Assembly (NCBI RefSeq): GCF_024211275.1 | Contig: NZ_JAMLDX010000003.1 | Location: 124,001-188,000 of the forward strand | Length of the DNA stretch: 64,000 nucleotides | Direction of reading: 5' to 3' | From: Sphingomonas tagetis | GTDB lineage: Bacteria; Pseudomonadota; Alphaproteobacteria; Sphingomonadales; Sphingomonadaceae | Part shown: one piece after another, positions 43,788 through 52,674 of the stretch | Position numbering within the stretch: position 1 is the stretch's first letter | Layout: every line of letters begins with the position of its first letter | Position numbers and translations under genes: made by a program | The notes under the pieces: model-generated | The model's database searches: none | Told to the model about the DNA's origin: nothing | Seen by the model: the letters and a program-made list of their open reading frames with translations, nothing else

Positions 43788-44735
43788 TCAGGCGTTGTGG
43801 ACGAGGCCCAGTGCCGGGGCGGCGGGCGTTTCGCCCGTGCGGATGATGCGCGCCTGGCGTTCGAGTTCGCGCACGAATGCTTGCGCGGCGGGCGAGAGCG
43901 AGCGCGCCTTGTGCCGGACGATGCCGATCGAGCGCGCCACGACCGGATCGACAAGCGGCCGCCACACCAGTGCCGGCGAGCCGATCTCGGCCATGGTCAG
44001 CCGGGTCAGCGCGCAAATCCCCTGGCCGGACTTGATCAACGCCGCCGCGGTGGTCGCCGCCGAGCAGTTGAACAGCCGCTCGACCACCACCCCGGCTTCG
44101 GCGAGACCATTCTCGACCATCGCCGACATGCCGGTCTCCTCCGACATGGCGATGAAACGGTGGTCGCCGAACACCGACCATTGATGCTCGGCCACCGCCG
44201 CCAGCGGATCGTCCTCGCGGCACACCAGCCCGATAGTGTCCTTGAGCAGCTCCTGATAGCGCAGGTCGCTCGACAGATCGGGCGGCGGCGCGATGCCGAA
44301 ATCGGCGGCGCGGTCGCGCACGACATTGTGGACCAGCTCGCCGACATCCTCCCAGATCTCGACCCGCACGCCGGGAAAACGAGTCTGGAAGCTCTGGATC
44401 GCGGACGGCAGCAGCGCCGAGGCGACCGAGGGCAAAGCGGCGATGCGGATCAGGCCCTGCCGCCCCTCGACGAACTCCTGCAGCTCGCGGAACACGGTCT
44501 CGTAATCACCCAGCAGCCGCGCGGCGAGCGGGCGCAATTTCTCCCCCGCCGGCGTCAGCGTCACGGTGCGGGTGTCGCGGTCGAACAGGCGCACGCCGAC
44601 GCGGGTCTCGATATGCTGGATCGTCCGGCTGAGCGCGGGCTGCGACACGCCGAGTTCGTTCGCGGCGTCGCGAAAGCTCGACGTTTCCGCGAGTTTCATG
44701 AACGCGGACAGCTGCGACAATGTCAGGCGCGACAT
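43788..44735 (-). CDS. LysR-family regulator of the amide cluster
   Basis: 315 residues from ATG 44735. It has an N-terminal winged helix (LTLSQLSAFMKLAETSSFRDAANELGVSQPALSRTI) and a substrate-binding domain (IRIAALPSVASALLPSAIQSF onward). It leads the DUF917-permease operon and is divergent from the M24-formamidase operon, so it probably controls both. It is closely similar along its whole length to the regulator at 52759-53667 (shared VGVRLFDRD, LTPAG, VEIWEDVG/VDIWEDVG, GWSVFG-like and LFNC blocks). Confidence 0.9.
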   Translation of the reverse strand: MSRLTLSQLSAFMKLAETSSFRDAANELGVSQPALSRTIQHIETRVGVRLFDRDTRTVTLTPAGEKLRPLAARLLGDYETVFRELQEFVEGRQGLIRIAALPSVASALLPSAIQSFQTRFPGVRVEIWEDVGELVHNVVRDRAADFGIAPPPDLSSDLRYQELLKDTIGLVCREDDPLAAVAEHQWSVFGDHRFIAMSEETGMSAMVENGLAEAGVVVERLFNCSAATTAAALIKSGQGICALTRLTMAEIGSPALVWRPLVDPVVARSIGIVRHKARSLSPAAQAFVRELERQARIIRTGETPAAPALGLVHNA

Positions 44736-44756
44736 GCGACCTCCCTCAGCCCGGCG

Positions 44757-44769
44757 CTTGTCCGACAAG
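44757..44769. promoter_or_regulatory. Palindrome CTTGTCCGACAAG in the LysR/M24 divergent promoter
   Basis: 6-bp arms with a single central base, 22 bp upstream of the LysR start and about 165 bp upstream of the M24 start. The site suits autoregulation by the LysR protein or an operator for both units. Inferred; the rest of the 196-bp gap shows no gene. Confidence 0.4.
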
Positions 44770-44931
44770 ATACAGTTTTGTGACGGGGTAACAAGGTTGG
44801 ACCCCGTTTCCCGACATGGTCTGGCCCCCGCGAGCGAGACCGGATCGTGGCATGAGGCCATATCCAATTTGTCATTGAACGCGGCGGGTCCGGCTCGCAG
44901 CTTTCAAGGGCGAAAAGCGGAGACGAACGGG

Positions 44932-45600
44932 GTGGGGTGCGTACAGGCCGAACAGGAGCGTAACGGCACGCGGTTCGATCCTGCGGTGATGCTGGAAACG
45001 CGCGAGCGGACCCGCGCTGCGATGGATGCCGTCGCTGCTGCGATCCGCCCCGGCATGACCGAGGAGGAAGCGGTCGCGCTGATGCGGCGCACGCTCAAGG
45101 ACGCCGACATGCTGCGCGGCTGGCACGGCATCCATGTCCGGTTCGGGCGCAACACGCTGCTCAACTTCGGTGAACGCTCCGAACCCGGCATGGTGCTGGG
45201 CGAGAACGACATCTTCTTCATCGATATCGGCCCGGTGTGGCGCGGGCATGAGGGCGATGCCGGCGCGACCTTCGTGGTCGGCAACGACGCGGCGATGCAC
45301 CAGGCGGCGCGCGACGTGAAGGCGGTATTCGAGGCGACGCGCGCGCGCTGGCGCGACGAGGGGCTGAGCGGGGCGTCGCTTTATCGTTTTGCGCAGGCCG
45401 AGGCGGCGCGGCTGGGCTGGGTGCTCAACCTCGACATGCCGGGCCACCGCCTCTCCGACTTTCCGCACGCCGTGAAGCATGACGGCGCGCTGATCGATAC
45501 CGATTACGCGCCGGGCGACGGGCTGTGGGTGCTGGAAATCCAGATCCGCCACCCCGACCGCCCGTTCAGCGCATTCTATGAGGATTTGCTGTTAAAATGA
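44932..45600 (+). CDS. M24-family metallopeptidase (Xaa-Pro/creatinase-like), catalytic domain only
   Basis: 222 residues from the GTG at 44932, chosen for the GGAGA just upstream; the frame stays open further back without support. The pita-bread metal site is visible: IDIGPVWRGHEGDAGATF (two Asp), MPGHRLSDFPH (His), LWVLEIQI (Glu) and AFYEDLLL (Glu). The N-terminal creatinase domain is absent. M24 enzymes cleave N-terminal residues, Xaa-Pro bonds or creatine-like amidines. First gene of a five-gene operon with formamidase and cyclodeaminase-like genes. Confidence 0.8.
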   Translation: MGCVQAEQERNGTRFDPAVMLETRERTRAAMDAVAAAIRPGMTEEEAVALMRRTLKDADMLRGWHGIHVRFGRNTLLNFGERSEPGMVLGENDIFFIDIGPVWRGHEGDAGATFVVGNDAAMHQAARDVKAVFEATRARWRDEGLSGASLYRFAQAEAARLGWVLNLDMPGHRLSDFPHAVKHDGALIDTDYAPGDGLWVLEIQIRHPDRPFSAFYEDLLLK

Positions 45601-45622
45601 CCTTCGTCGACTGGCCCGAGGC

Positions 45623-46129
45623 ATGAGCGAGCGTGACACTGGCGTCGAGGCCGCGATGGTTGCCGGCGGGCTGCTGGAGATCGTCGGCGAGCCCTTCAAC
45701 CTGCCGGCGGCCGACCGGTTCGTCGCGCGCGACAAGTTCGTCGCGGACCGCGCGGGCGAGCTGCCGATCCGCTATCTCGGCGACGATTTCACGGCGCATT
45801 TCCTCGACGTGATCGAGCGGCAGGTGCCAGCCGAGACGCTCTACCAGTACCGGCTGGTGCGCAGCTCGGTCGACGGGCCGATCTTCGCGGCGCTCGGCGG
45901 CGAGCATGGCGCGCGCATCGCGCTGGCGCAGATCTATGAGTTCCTCAAGACCGCCGACCGCGGGCAATGGTTCTTCTTCTACGTCGCCGATGCCGCAGGC
46001 GAGCTGTGGGCGGTGGATACTTATTGGCGCGAGCAGGGCTGGGACCTCGAGGCCTATTCGGTGACCTACCCGCGCGGCTGGCGCGGCGGGGGGCGCGTGG
46101 TGTCGCGTGATCACAGGAGGACCGCATGA
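45623..46129 (+). CDS. Uncharacterised cytoplasmic protein, amide operon
   Basis: 168 residues, no signal peptide or membrane segment, and no family recognised. The sequence is aromatic-rich in the middle and end (YLGDDFTAHFLDVIERQV, GQWFFFYVADAAGELWAVDTYWREQGWD) and ends in a basic tail. It lies 22 bp after the M24 gene and overlaps the formamidase start by 4 bp, so it is translated with them. Its conservation next to these genes would test whether it is a pathway enzyme or accessory. Confidence 0.65.
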   Translation: MSERDTGVEAAMVAGGLLEIVGEPFNLPAADRFVARDKFVADRAGELPIRYLGDDFTAHFLDVIERQVPAETLYQYRLVRSSVDGPIFAALGGEHGARIALAQIYEFLKTADRGQWFFFYVADAAGELWAVDTYWREQGWDLEAYSVTYPRGWRGGGRVVSRDHRRTA

Positions 46130-47073
46130 CGCACAATGGCTGCAAGCACACCATCCATGCGGCGAACGAGCATCTCAAATGGTCGAACGCGCATCCGCCG
46201 GTGACGACCGTCGCCCCGGGGGATGTGCTCGAATTCACCGAGATGGATGCGGTGTGCGGCCAGCTTTCGGCGAGTTCGACGGCCGCCGATATCGCGACGC
46301 TCGATTTCGAGCGGGTCAATCCGATCGTCGGGCCGATCTATGTCGACGGCGCCGAGCCGGGCGATGCGCTCAAGGTGACGCTGCTCGAATTCGCGCCGAG
46401 CGGCTGGGGGTGGACGGGGATCATTCCCGGTTTCGGCCTGCTCGCCGACGAGTTTCCCGATCCGGCGCTGAACATCTGGCACTATGACCGAGGGTTCGGC
46501 AGCCCGACCCTGTTTTCCTCGGTGGCGAAGATCCCGCTGCGGCCGTTCTGCGGCATCGTCGGCGTCGCGCAGGCCGCGCCGGGCGAGTTCAGCACCGTGC
46601 CGCCCTATCATACCGGCGGCAACATGGACACGCGCGACCTGGCGCGCGGGGTCGAGCTGTACCTTCCGGTCGAGGTGCCCGGCGCGCTGTTCTGCCTCGG
46701 CGATCCGCACGCCGCGCAGGGCGATGGCGAGGTGTGCGGGACCGCGATCGAATCGCCGATGGGCGCGACGGTGAAGCTCGAACTGGTCAAGGGCGAGAAT
46801 CTGCGCTTCCCGCGCTTCGTGACGCACGAGCCGGTGACGCGGCATATCGACAGCCGCGGCTATGAAGCGACGATGGGCATCGGCCCCGACCTGCTGACCG
46901 CCAGCCGCGACGCGGTGCGCGGGATGATCGACCGCCTGTCGAAGCTGCACGGGCTCAGCGCGCCCGACGCCTACATGCTGTGCAGCGTCGCGGGCGACCT
47001 GCGCATCAACGAGATCGTCGACGTGCCCAACTTCGTCGTCTCTTTCTACATGCCACGCCAGATCTTCGACTGA
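46126..47073 (+). CDS. Acetamidase/formamidase family protein
   Basis: 315 residues. Family features are APGDVLEFTEMDAVCGQL, NPIVGPIYVDGAEPGDALKV, PPYHTGGNMDTRDL (the HxGNMD motif) and LGDPHAAQGDGEVCGTAIE. Such enzymes hydrolyse formamide, acetamide or short N-acyl amides to ammonia and an acid in the cytoplasm. Coupled to both neighbours by 4-bp and 1-bp overlaps. This is the clearest sign that the operon ends in amide hydrolysis. Confidence 0.92.
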   Translation: MTHNGCKHTIHAANEHLKWSNAHPPVTTVAPGDVLEFTEMDAVCGQLSASSTAADIATLDFERVNPIVGPIYVDGAEPGDALKVTLLEFAPSGWGWTGIIPGFGLLADEFPDPALNIWHYDRGFGSPTLFSSVAKIPLRPFCGIVGVAQAAPGEFSTVPPYHTGGNMDTRDLARGVELYLPVEVPGALFCLGDPHAAQGDGEVCGTAIESPMGATVKLELVKGENLRFPRFVTHEPVTRHIDSRGYEATMGIGPDLLTASRDAVRGMIDRLSKLHGLSAPDAYMLCSVAGDLRINEIVDVPNFVVSFYMPRQIFD

Positions 47074-48023
47074 TGCCGGGAGCATTGCTGCTCAACGAGG
47101 CCGATGTCACCGGGCTGCTCGATATCGACGAGCTGCTGGAGGCGCTGGCGGCGGGGTTCAGGGCAATCAGCGCGGACGAGGTAGCCGCGCCGCCGCGTGG
47201 ACAATTGCACGTCGAGGGCGCGGGACAGCTGCTGCTGATGCCGGCCCATGCGCCGGGCCTGCCGATCGGTACCAAGCTGGTGACCGTCTTTCCGGGCAAT
47301 CATCATGCCGGAATCCCCTCGCATTTCGGGTTGATCGTCCTGATGGATGCAGCGACGGGCACGCCGCTCGCGCTGGTCGATGGCAACCACATTACCGCGA
47401 TGCGGACCGCGGGGGCTTCGCTGCTCGCTGCAAAGCTGCTCGCGCGGCCGGATTCGCGCGTGCTGACGATCCTTGGTTCCGGGGTGCAGGCGCAGGCGCA
47501 TCTGGAGCTGATGACACGCCATTTCGACCTTGAGACGATCTTCATCGGATCGGACGATCATATCGGCGCCGCTCGGCTGGCAGGCCGGGATTTCCGGGCG
47601 CGCGTTGTCGACGATTATGAAGCCGCGGTGCGCCAGTCGGACATGATCTGCCTGTGTTCGAGCGCTTCGCAGCCGCTGATCCGCAACGGCTGGCTGCGGC
47701 CGGGACAGCATGTCAGCTCGGTCGGCTTCGCGCCGCCGGGCGGCGAGCTCGATCCGGCGATCGCGGCGAACCACAAGCTTTATGTCGAAGCGAAGATCGC
47801 GTTCGCGCCGGCGCCGGCGGGTTGCGCCGAGCTGACGGGGATCGACCCGGCCGATGGCGCCGAGCTGGGCGAGGTGCTGCTCGGGCGCAAGCCCGGCCGC
47901 GAGTCCCCCGACGAGATCACCGTCTACAAGGCGATGGGCCATGCGATCGAGGATCTGGTGACCGCCGACCTCGTCTATCGCCGCGCGGTCGAACGCTCGA
48001 TCGGACAGACGATCCAACTCTGA
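47073..48023 (+). CDS. Ornithine cyclodeaminase/mu-crystallin family protein
   Basis: 316 residues. Start and the previous stop share a base (TGATG). It has the N-terminal barrel (PPRGQLHVEGAGQLLLMPAH, GTKLVTVFPGN), the NAD-binding site VLTILGSGVQAQAHLELM and ALVDGNHITAMRTAGASLLAAK. Family members deaminate ornithine to proline, reduce cyclic imines or make oxo acids. Here a cyclic imine or amino acid released from the amide substrate is plausible. It lacks obvious truncation. Confidence 0.88.
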   Translation: MPGALLLNEADVTGLLDIDELLEALAAGFRAISADEVAAPPRGQLHVEGAGQLLLMPAHAPGLPIGTKLVTVFPGNHHAGIPSHFGLIVLMDAATGTPLALVDGNHITAMRTAGASLLAAKLLARPDSRVLTILGSGVQAQAHLELMTRHFDLETIFIGSDDHIGAARLAGRDFRARVVDDYEAAVRQSDMICLCSSASQPLIRNGWLRPGQHVSSVGFAPPGGELDPAIAANHKLYVEAKIAFAPAPAGCAELTGIDPADGAELGEVLLGRKPGRESPDEITVYKAMGHAIEDLVTADLVYRRAVERSIGQTIQL

Positions 48024-48036
48024 AAAAGGAATGCAG

Positions 48037-48504
48037 ATGACCGACCAACTGACTGCCGCCGAATTGGGCGCGCGGGTCGAACAGACGAGCGTGACGGTCC
48101 CCGCCGATCTGACCTTCGAGCAACGCGTTACGCTCGGCAATTATGGCTGGCGGCATGAGGAACTGACCGAAGCGGCGTTTCCGGTCACCGCGGACCAGCA
48201 TGGCGCGCAGGCGCAGAAGCTGTTCCACTTCAATTGCAGCCTCTCGTCCGACGACGCCGCGCTGCGCATCCGCGAGGCCGGCTGGGAACCCGCCGCGATC
48301 GGCGACATCCTGGCGTTCGGCGAAGCCTTCCCGCAAGTACAGGTCCGGCACCCGGTGGTCGGGCTTGGCTCGGTCGCGGACATCGACGGCAAGGCCAGCG
48401 CGCCGACTTTGTGGTATGACGGCGATCGCCGCACGCTGGACCTGCTCTGGCTCGACGGCGACTGGCACCGCAACTACCGCTTCCTCGGCGTGCGCCGCGC
48501 ATAA
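48037..48504 (+). CDS. Uncharacterised protein, last gene of the amide operon
   Basis: 155 residues from ATG 48037, which has an AAAAAGGA site at proper spacing; an ATG 6 bp earlier is less likely. No signal peptide or membrane segment, and no family recognised. It contains FEQRVTLGNYGWRHEELTEAAFPV and VVGLGSVADIDGKASAPTLWYDGDRR, a beta-rich pattern with a tryptophan-rich end. It sits 13 bp after the cyclodeaminase-like gene. Confidence 0.65.
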   Translation: MTDQLTAAELGARVEQTSVTVPADLTFEQRVTLGNYGWRHEELTEAAFPVTADQHGAQAQKLFHFNCSLSSDDAALRIREAGWEPAAIGDILAFGEAFPQVQVRHPVVGLGSVADIDGKASAPTLWYDGDRRTLDLLWLDGDWHRNYRFLGVRRA

Positions 48505-48529
48505 ACGCCAACACGTCCGCGCAAACGAA

Positions 48530-48560
48530 AAGGGGCGGGAGCGACATGCCCCCGCCCTTT
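48530..48560. terminator. Bidirectional terminator between convergent units
   Basis: Stem AAGGGGCGGG / CCCGCCCTTT (one G-T wobble), loop 11 nt. On the minus strand it is followed by TCGTTTG after TTTT, giving a fair U-tract for the receptor gene; on the + strand it closes the amide operon. Confidence 0.7.
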
Positions 48561-48579
48561 CCTTGCCCCGCGCTGCGGA

Positions 48580-50703
48580 TCAGAAGCGGTACGACACCGA
48601 CGCCTGGAAGCTGCGCGGCGCAGCGTACTGGCCGATGCCGTAATCGCCATAGACGAGGCTGGTGAAATACAGCTTGTCGGTCAGGTTGCGGACCACGACC
48701 GTCGCCCGGACATTCTCGACGATATCGATCCCGGCCTGCAGATCGACGATCGCATAGGCGGGCTGATCGGTCAGCGAGGTGTCGATATCGCTCTGCCAGC
48801 GCACCTGCGCGCCGAACGACAGCTTGTTCAGCTCCGGCACGTTGTAGGTGGTGGCGAATTTGAACGTCTGACGCGGGATGAACTTGCGCGCATCGACATC
48901 GTCCTGGTCGCGCAGCCGCATCGTTGTGAAGCCGCCGCTGACCTCCCAGTTCGGCGTCACGCGCCCGGCCACCTCGAACTCGAAGCCTTCGGCCTTCGTC
49001 TTGTTGACCGCTTCATAATAGAAGAAGTTGCCGAACACCGGATCGAACACCTGGCCGACGAACCGCGCCAGGCCCTTCTGCTCGGTGCGGAACACCGTCG
49101 CCGTCGCATAGAAACGCTTGTTGAACAGGTTGGCCTTGAGGCCCGCCTCCATGTTGGTGCCCTTGATCGGCTTCAGCGGCTGACGATTCACGTCGTTCTC
49201 GGTCTGGGGCATGAAGATCGTCGTGTAGCTGGCATAGGCCGTCAGATTGTCGGTGATGTCGAACAACAGGCCGCCATAGGGGTTGAACTGGCTTTCGTCG
49301 GTCGCGATCACCTGGCCATAGCTCGTGCCCATGCTCTTGACCTTGGCCCAGCTGGCACCGGCGACGAGGTGAAGATCGTCGGTGAAGTTGATCTGCGAGG
49401 CGACATAGCCGCGGATCAACTCGTCGATCTGGTCCTGCGCCAGCATCTTGGGATTATAGGTCGGCAGCGCCGGATTGAACCGGTTGGGGCCGTTGAAGTT
49501 CGGCAACAGCACCGCGCCCAGGCCATAGCCGGTGTCCACCGCGCGGCCCTGATATTGTTTCTGGTCGCTATGGGCGTAGCTCACGCCCGCCGTCAGCTTG
49601 TGCTCCTGACCGAAGGCGTCGAACGTGCCGCTGGCATAGAGATCGGCCATGATGCGGTTGTTGTTGGTCTCGAACTCCGAGGTGTCGCCCAGATAGAAGC
49701 CGGTGGCCCGGACCGGATAGCCCGACGGATTGAGGATGCGCGGCGCGTCCTGGTAGTTGCGGTAGGTCAGGATGCCCTTGATCGTCCAGTCGCCGACCGC
49801 ATAGGCCAGCTCGCCATAGACCTGGTCCTCGCTCGTCGGCCACTTCGCCCAGGCCGGCGACGAGTTTTCGGAGCGGCGGAAATTGATCGGCGTACCGTCG
49901 GTATAATAGAGCCACAGGCCGATCCACGAGGCCGCGCGCGGATCGTGATGCTGGCGGTTATAGCCGGCGGTGAAGGTCAGCTCGGGCGTGACCTTGCCCG
50001 ACACCACCAGCCCGATGACGTCGCGGTTGTAGCTGTATTTCTCGAGATAGCTGTTGCTCTGATCGTGCGCCATATAGGCGCGCACGCCCCAATTGTCGCC
50101 GATCGGGGTCGAGACATCGGCCTCGATGCGCTTGCGGTTCCATGAGCCGAGATAGCCGGCGATGTTGACATGGACATCGGCGAGCGGGCGCTTGCGGATC
50201 TGGTTGACCGTCGCCGACGGGTTGCCGATGCCGGTGGTCAGGCCGTTGGCTCCGCGCACGATGTCGATGCGGTCGAACACGAAGCTGTCGGTCTCGCCAT
50301 AGGTGAGGTTGCCGATCAGCGGCAGGCCGATCCCGTCGATCTGGAAATTGGTGACGTCGAAGCCGCGCGCATTGTAGCTGGTGCGGTCGGTCTCGAGATC
50401 CTCGACGTTGATGCCGACGACCTGGTCGAGCAGGTCCTTCATGCCGGTGAGCGCATAGTCCTGGATGCGCTTCTGATCGATGACGGTCACCGACTGCGGC
50501 GTTTCCATGAAGGTCAGCGCAAGGCCGGTCGAGGTCGTGGTCGGCGCGGTCACGCCGGTGACGACGATCGTCTCTTCGTCGGTTTCCGGTTCCTCGCTCT
50601 GCGCCTGCGCCACCCCGGGCATGGCGATCAGTGCGGCCCCCGCCGCGCCGGTGAGCAGGCGGCGCAGCGCGCGGCCCTCAAATGCTGAAGCTCCGATTTT
50701 CAT
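48580..50703 (-). CDS. TonB-dependent siderophore-type receptor
   Basis: 707 residues from the ATG at 50703, where a long signal peptide begins (RRLLTGAAGAALIAMPGVAQAQ). Plug features are TIVVTGVTAPTTTST, METPQSVTVIDQKRIQDY and GANGLTTGIGNPSATVN; the barrel ends in FQASVSYRF. The 'PQSVTV' start and size place it in the FoxA/FhuE-like group for hydroxamate-type siderophores, although a peptide-like substrate is possible given the neighbours. An amidohydrolase gene lies upstream on the same strand. Confidence 0.9.
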   Translation of the reverse strand: MKIGASAFEGRALRRLLTGAAGAALIAMPGVAQAQSEEPETDEETIVVTGVTAPTTTSTGLALTFMETPQSVTVIDQKRIQDYALTGMKDLLDQVVGINVEDLETDRTSYNARGFDVTNFQIDGIGLPLIGNLTYGETDSFVFDRIDIVRGANGLTTGIGNPSATVNQIRKRPLADVHVNIAGYLGSWNRKRIEADVSTPIGDNWGVRAYMAHDQSNSYLEKYSYNRDVIGLVVSGKVTPELTFTAGYNRQHHDPRAASWIGLWLYYTDGTPINFRRSENSSPAWAKWPTSEDQVYGELAYAVGDWTIKGILTYRNYQDAPRILNPSGYPVRATGFYLGDTSEFETNNNRIMADLYASGTFDAFGQEHKLTAGVSYAHSDQKQYQGRAVDTGYGLGAVLLPNFNGPNRFNPALPTYNPKMLAQDQIDELIRGYVASQINFTDDLHLVAGASWAKVKSMGTSYGQVIATDESQFNPYGGLLFDITDNLTAYASYTTIFMPQTENDVNRQPLKPIKGTNMEAGLKANLFNKRFYATATVFRTEQKGLARFVGQVFDPVFGNFFYYEAVNKTKAEGFEFEVAGRVTPNWEVSGGFTTMRLRDQDDVDARKFIPRQTFKFATTYNVPELNKLSFGAQVRWQSDIDTSLTDQPAYAIVDLQAGIDIVENVRATVVVRNLTDKLYFTSLVYGDYGIGQYAAPRSFQASVSYRF

Positions 50704-50832
50704 TTCCCAACCCCTTGATTGCGCACGACGGCGATCGATGAAGCCGATCTCCCGCCGCATCGTTCCAGTTTCGGGGCGCTCGCCCCTTGTCGATTTCTGG
50801 TCTTGCAAAGCTGCGATCATGACCGCCGCGCG

Positions 50833-50862
50833 GCAATGACAAACAGGCTATCTTCTCATACC
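50833..50862 (+). repeat. 30-bp dispersed repeat, copy 1
   Basis: Differs by a single base from 52675-52704 in the same orientation. It lies in the 180-bp gap between the receptor start and the amidohydrolase stop. Read on the minus strand it contains GCCTGTTTGTCATTGC, which resembles the start of the 'CATTGCGAG' intergenic repeats known from sphingomonads (from memory). Confidence 0.75.
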
Positions 50863-50883
50863 AAGCGGCGCGAAAATGGCCCG

Positions 50884-52620
50884 TCAGCGCGTGCTGGAGG
50901 CCCTGCCGAACGATCCGACGTGTCCGAACACTGGCTTGCCCGCGAACAGGGTCAGCAGCACCTTGGCCTTGGAGATTTCGGCGGGAAGCAGTTCGAAGAG
51001 GTTGCGGTCGAGCACAACCAGGTCGGCATCCTTGCCGACCGCGATCGATCCGGTGCGCTGGTCGATATGGTTCACCTGCGCGACGTGCAGCGTGTAGGAC
51101 GCGATCGCCTCGGCCAGCGTGACCGCCTGATCGGGGCCGAGCGCGCCGCTGCCGGGCTTTTGCGGATTGGTGCGGGTCAGCGCGACCTGGATGCCGTCGA
51201 GCGGATTGGCCGAATCGACCGGCCAGTCGGCGCCATAAGCGAGCTTGCCGCCCGCCTTGACGATGTTGGCGGCGGGATAGATCGACGCGGTGCGCTTCGG
51301 TCCGATCGCCTTCTTCTGCAAGTCCATGTCGTCGTAATTGCTCGCCCAATAGGGCTGGAGCCCGGCATAGACGCCGAGCTGGCCGAAGCGCGGCTGGTCC
51401 GCCGGATCGATCATGTTCATGTGCGAGATGAAGTGGCGGTTGTCCTTCGCGCCGTTGCGCGTGCGCGCGGCGGCGAAGGCGTCAAGCCCCTCGCGCACCG
51501 CGCGGTCGCCGATTGCATGGATGTGCGCCTGAAAGCCCCTGGCGTCGAGATCGGTGATCGCGGCGCGCAGCGTGCCGGTCGGGATCGACGTCTTGCCGCG
51601 CTCGGCGGTGCCCTCATAGGGCTCGATCATCGCCGCGGTGTGCTGTGGTATCACGCCGTCGAGATAATATTTGACGCTGCGCGCGTTGAGGCCATAGCCG
51701 CTCGCCCGCGCCGCAGTTTTCAATATGCCCGGAATCTGGTCGAGCCCACGCTCGTTCTTCCATTTGAGGCCGATCACGACATGTGTGGAAAGATCGCCCG
51801 CGTCGCGCACCGCGCGATACGCCTCGACCATGTCGCTGCTGCCGTCATCGGCAAACTCGACTCCGGCATCATGCCAGTTGGTGATGCCGAGGCTGTTGAA
51901 ATGCCTGACGACATAGCGGATCGACGCTTGCAGTTCGGCGGGACCGGGCGGCGGGATCAATCGGTCGAGTAGCGCCATCGCGCTGAATTCCCAAAGCGCG
52001 CCGCTCGGTTCGCCGGTCTTCGGATCGCGATCGATCTTGCCGTTGGGCGGATCGCGCGTGTCCCGGGTGATACCGGCCAGCTCAAGCGCCTTGGAGTTCG
52101 CCCACATGCCATGCCCGTCGAACGAGCCGAAGATGATCGGCCGGTCGCGGCTGATCGCGTCGAGCGTCTCCTTGCGCGGCGAGATGCCGGGGAAGTTAGT
52201 CTGCGCCCAGCCGACGCCATAGACCACCCCGGTTCCTGGCGTCTTCGCCACGCAAGCGGCGATCAGCCTCTTATACTGCTCGACGGTCTTGCCATCGACG
52301 ATCGGGCAGCGCGCATAGGTGAGTCCGCCGAACAGCGGATGCGCGTGTGAATCCCCGAACGCCGGCAGCAGCATCCGCCCGCCGAGATCGACGACGCGGG
52401 TGCGCTTGCCGCGGGTTCGCGCGACCGTCTTGGCCGGGCCAACCGCGAGGATCTTGCCGCCCCTGATCGCCACCGCCTGCGCCCAAGGCTGGCTCTTCTC
52501 GACCGTATAGACCCGCGCGTTGGTCAGGATGACGTCCGCCGTCCGCGCTTGCGCCAGCGCAGCCGCTGGCGCGCAGGCCAGCGCGATCGCCAAAATCGAA
52601 GTTCGCCCAACCCCCGCCAT
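50884..52620 (-). CDS. Secreted amidohydrolase-3 family hydrolase (YtcJ-like)
   Basis: 578 residues with a signal peptide (SILAIALACAPAAALAQ). YtcJ/N-substituted formamide deformylase type: ADVILTNARVYTVEK, the metal site LPAFGDSHAHPLFGG (HxH), GFQAHIHAIGDRAV (His) and the late AYGADWPVDSANPLDGIQ (Asp). These enzymes hydrolyse C-N bonds of amides, including N-substituted formamides. Flanked by direct copies of a 30-bp repeat. It pairs logically with the formamidase operon upstream. Confidence 0.87.
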   Translation of the reverse strand: MAGVGRTSILAIALACAPAAALAQARTADVILTNARVYTVEKSQPWAQAVAIRGGKILAVGPAKTVARTRGKRTRVVDLGGRMLLPAFGDSHAHPLFGGLTYARCPIVDGKTVEQYKRLIAACVAKTPGTGVVYGVGWAQTNFPGISPRKETLDAISRDRPIIFGSFDGHGMWANSKALELAGITRDTRDPPNGKIDRDPKTGEPSGALWEFSAMALLDRLIPPPGPAELQASIRYVVRHFNSLGITNWHDAGVEFADDGSSDMVEAYRAVRDAGDLSTHVVIGLKWKNERGLDQIPGILKTAARASGYGLNARSVKYYLDGVIPQHTAAMIEPYEGTAERGKTSIPTGTLRAAITDLDARGFQAHIHAIGDRAVREGLDAFAAARTRNGAKDNRHFISHMNMIDPADQPRFGQLGVYAGLQPYWASNYDDMDLQKKAIGPKRTASIYPAANIVKAGGKLAYGADWPVDSANPLDGIQVALTRTNPQKPGSGALGPDQAVTLAEAIASYTLHVAQVNHIDQRTGSIAVGKDADLVVLDRNLFELLPAEISKAKVLLTLFAGKPVFGHVGSFGRASSTR

Positions 52621-52674
52621 CGCTTGCCTTCCTGTCCGCCGATGAGCCTTGCGTGGGGTTGCTGCGCGCGGCTC

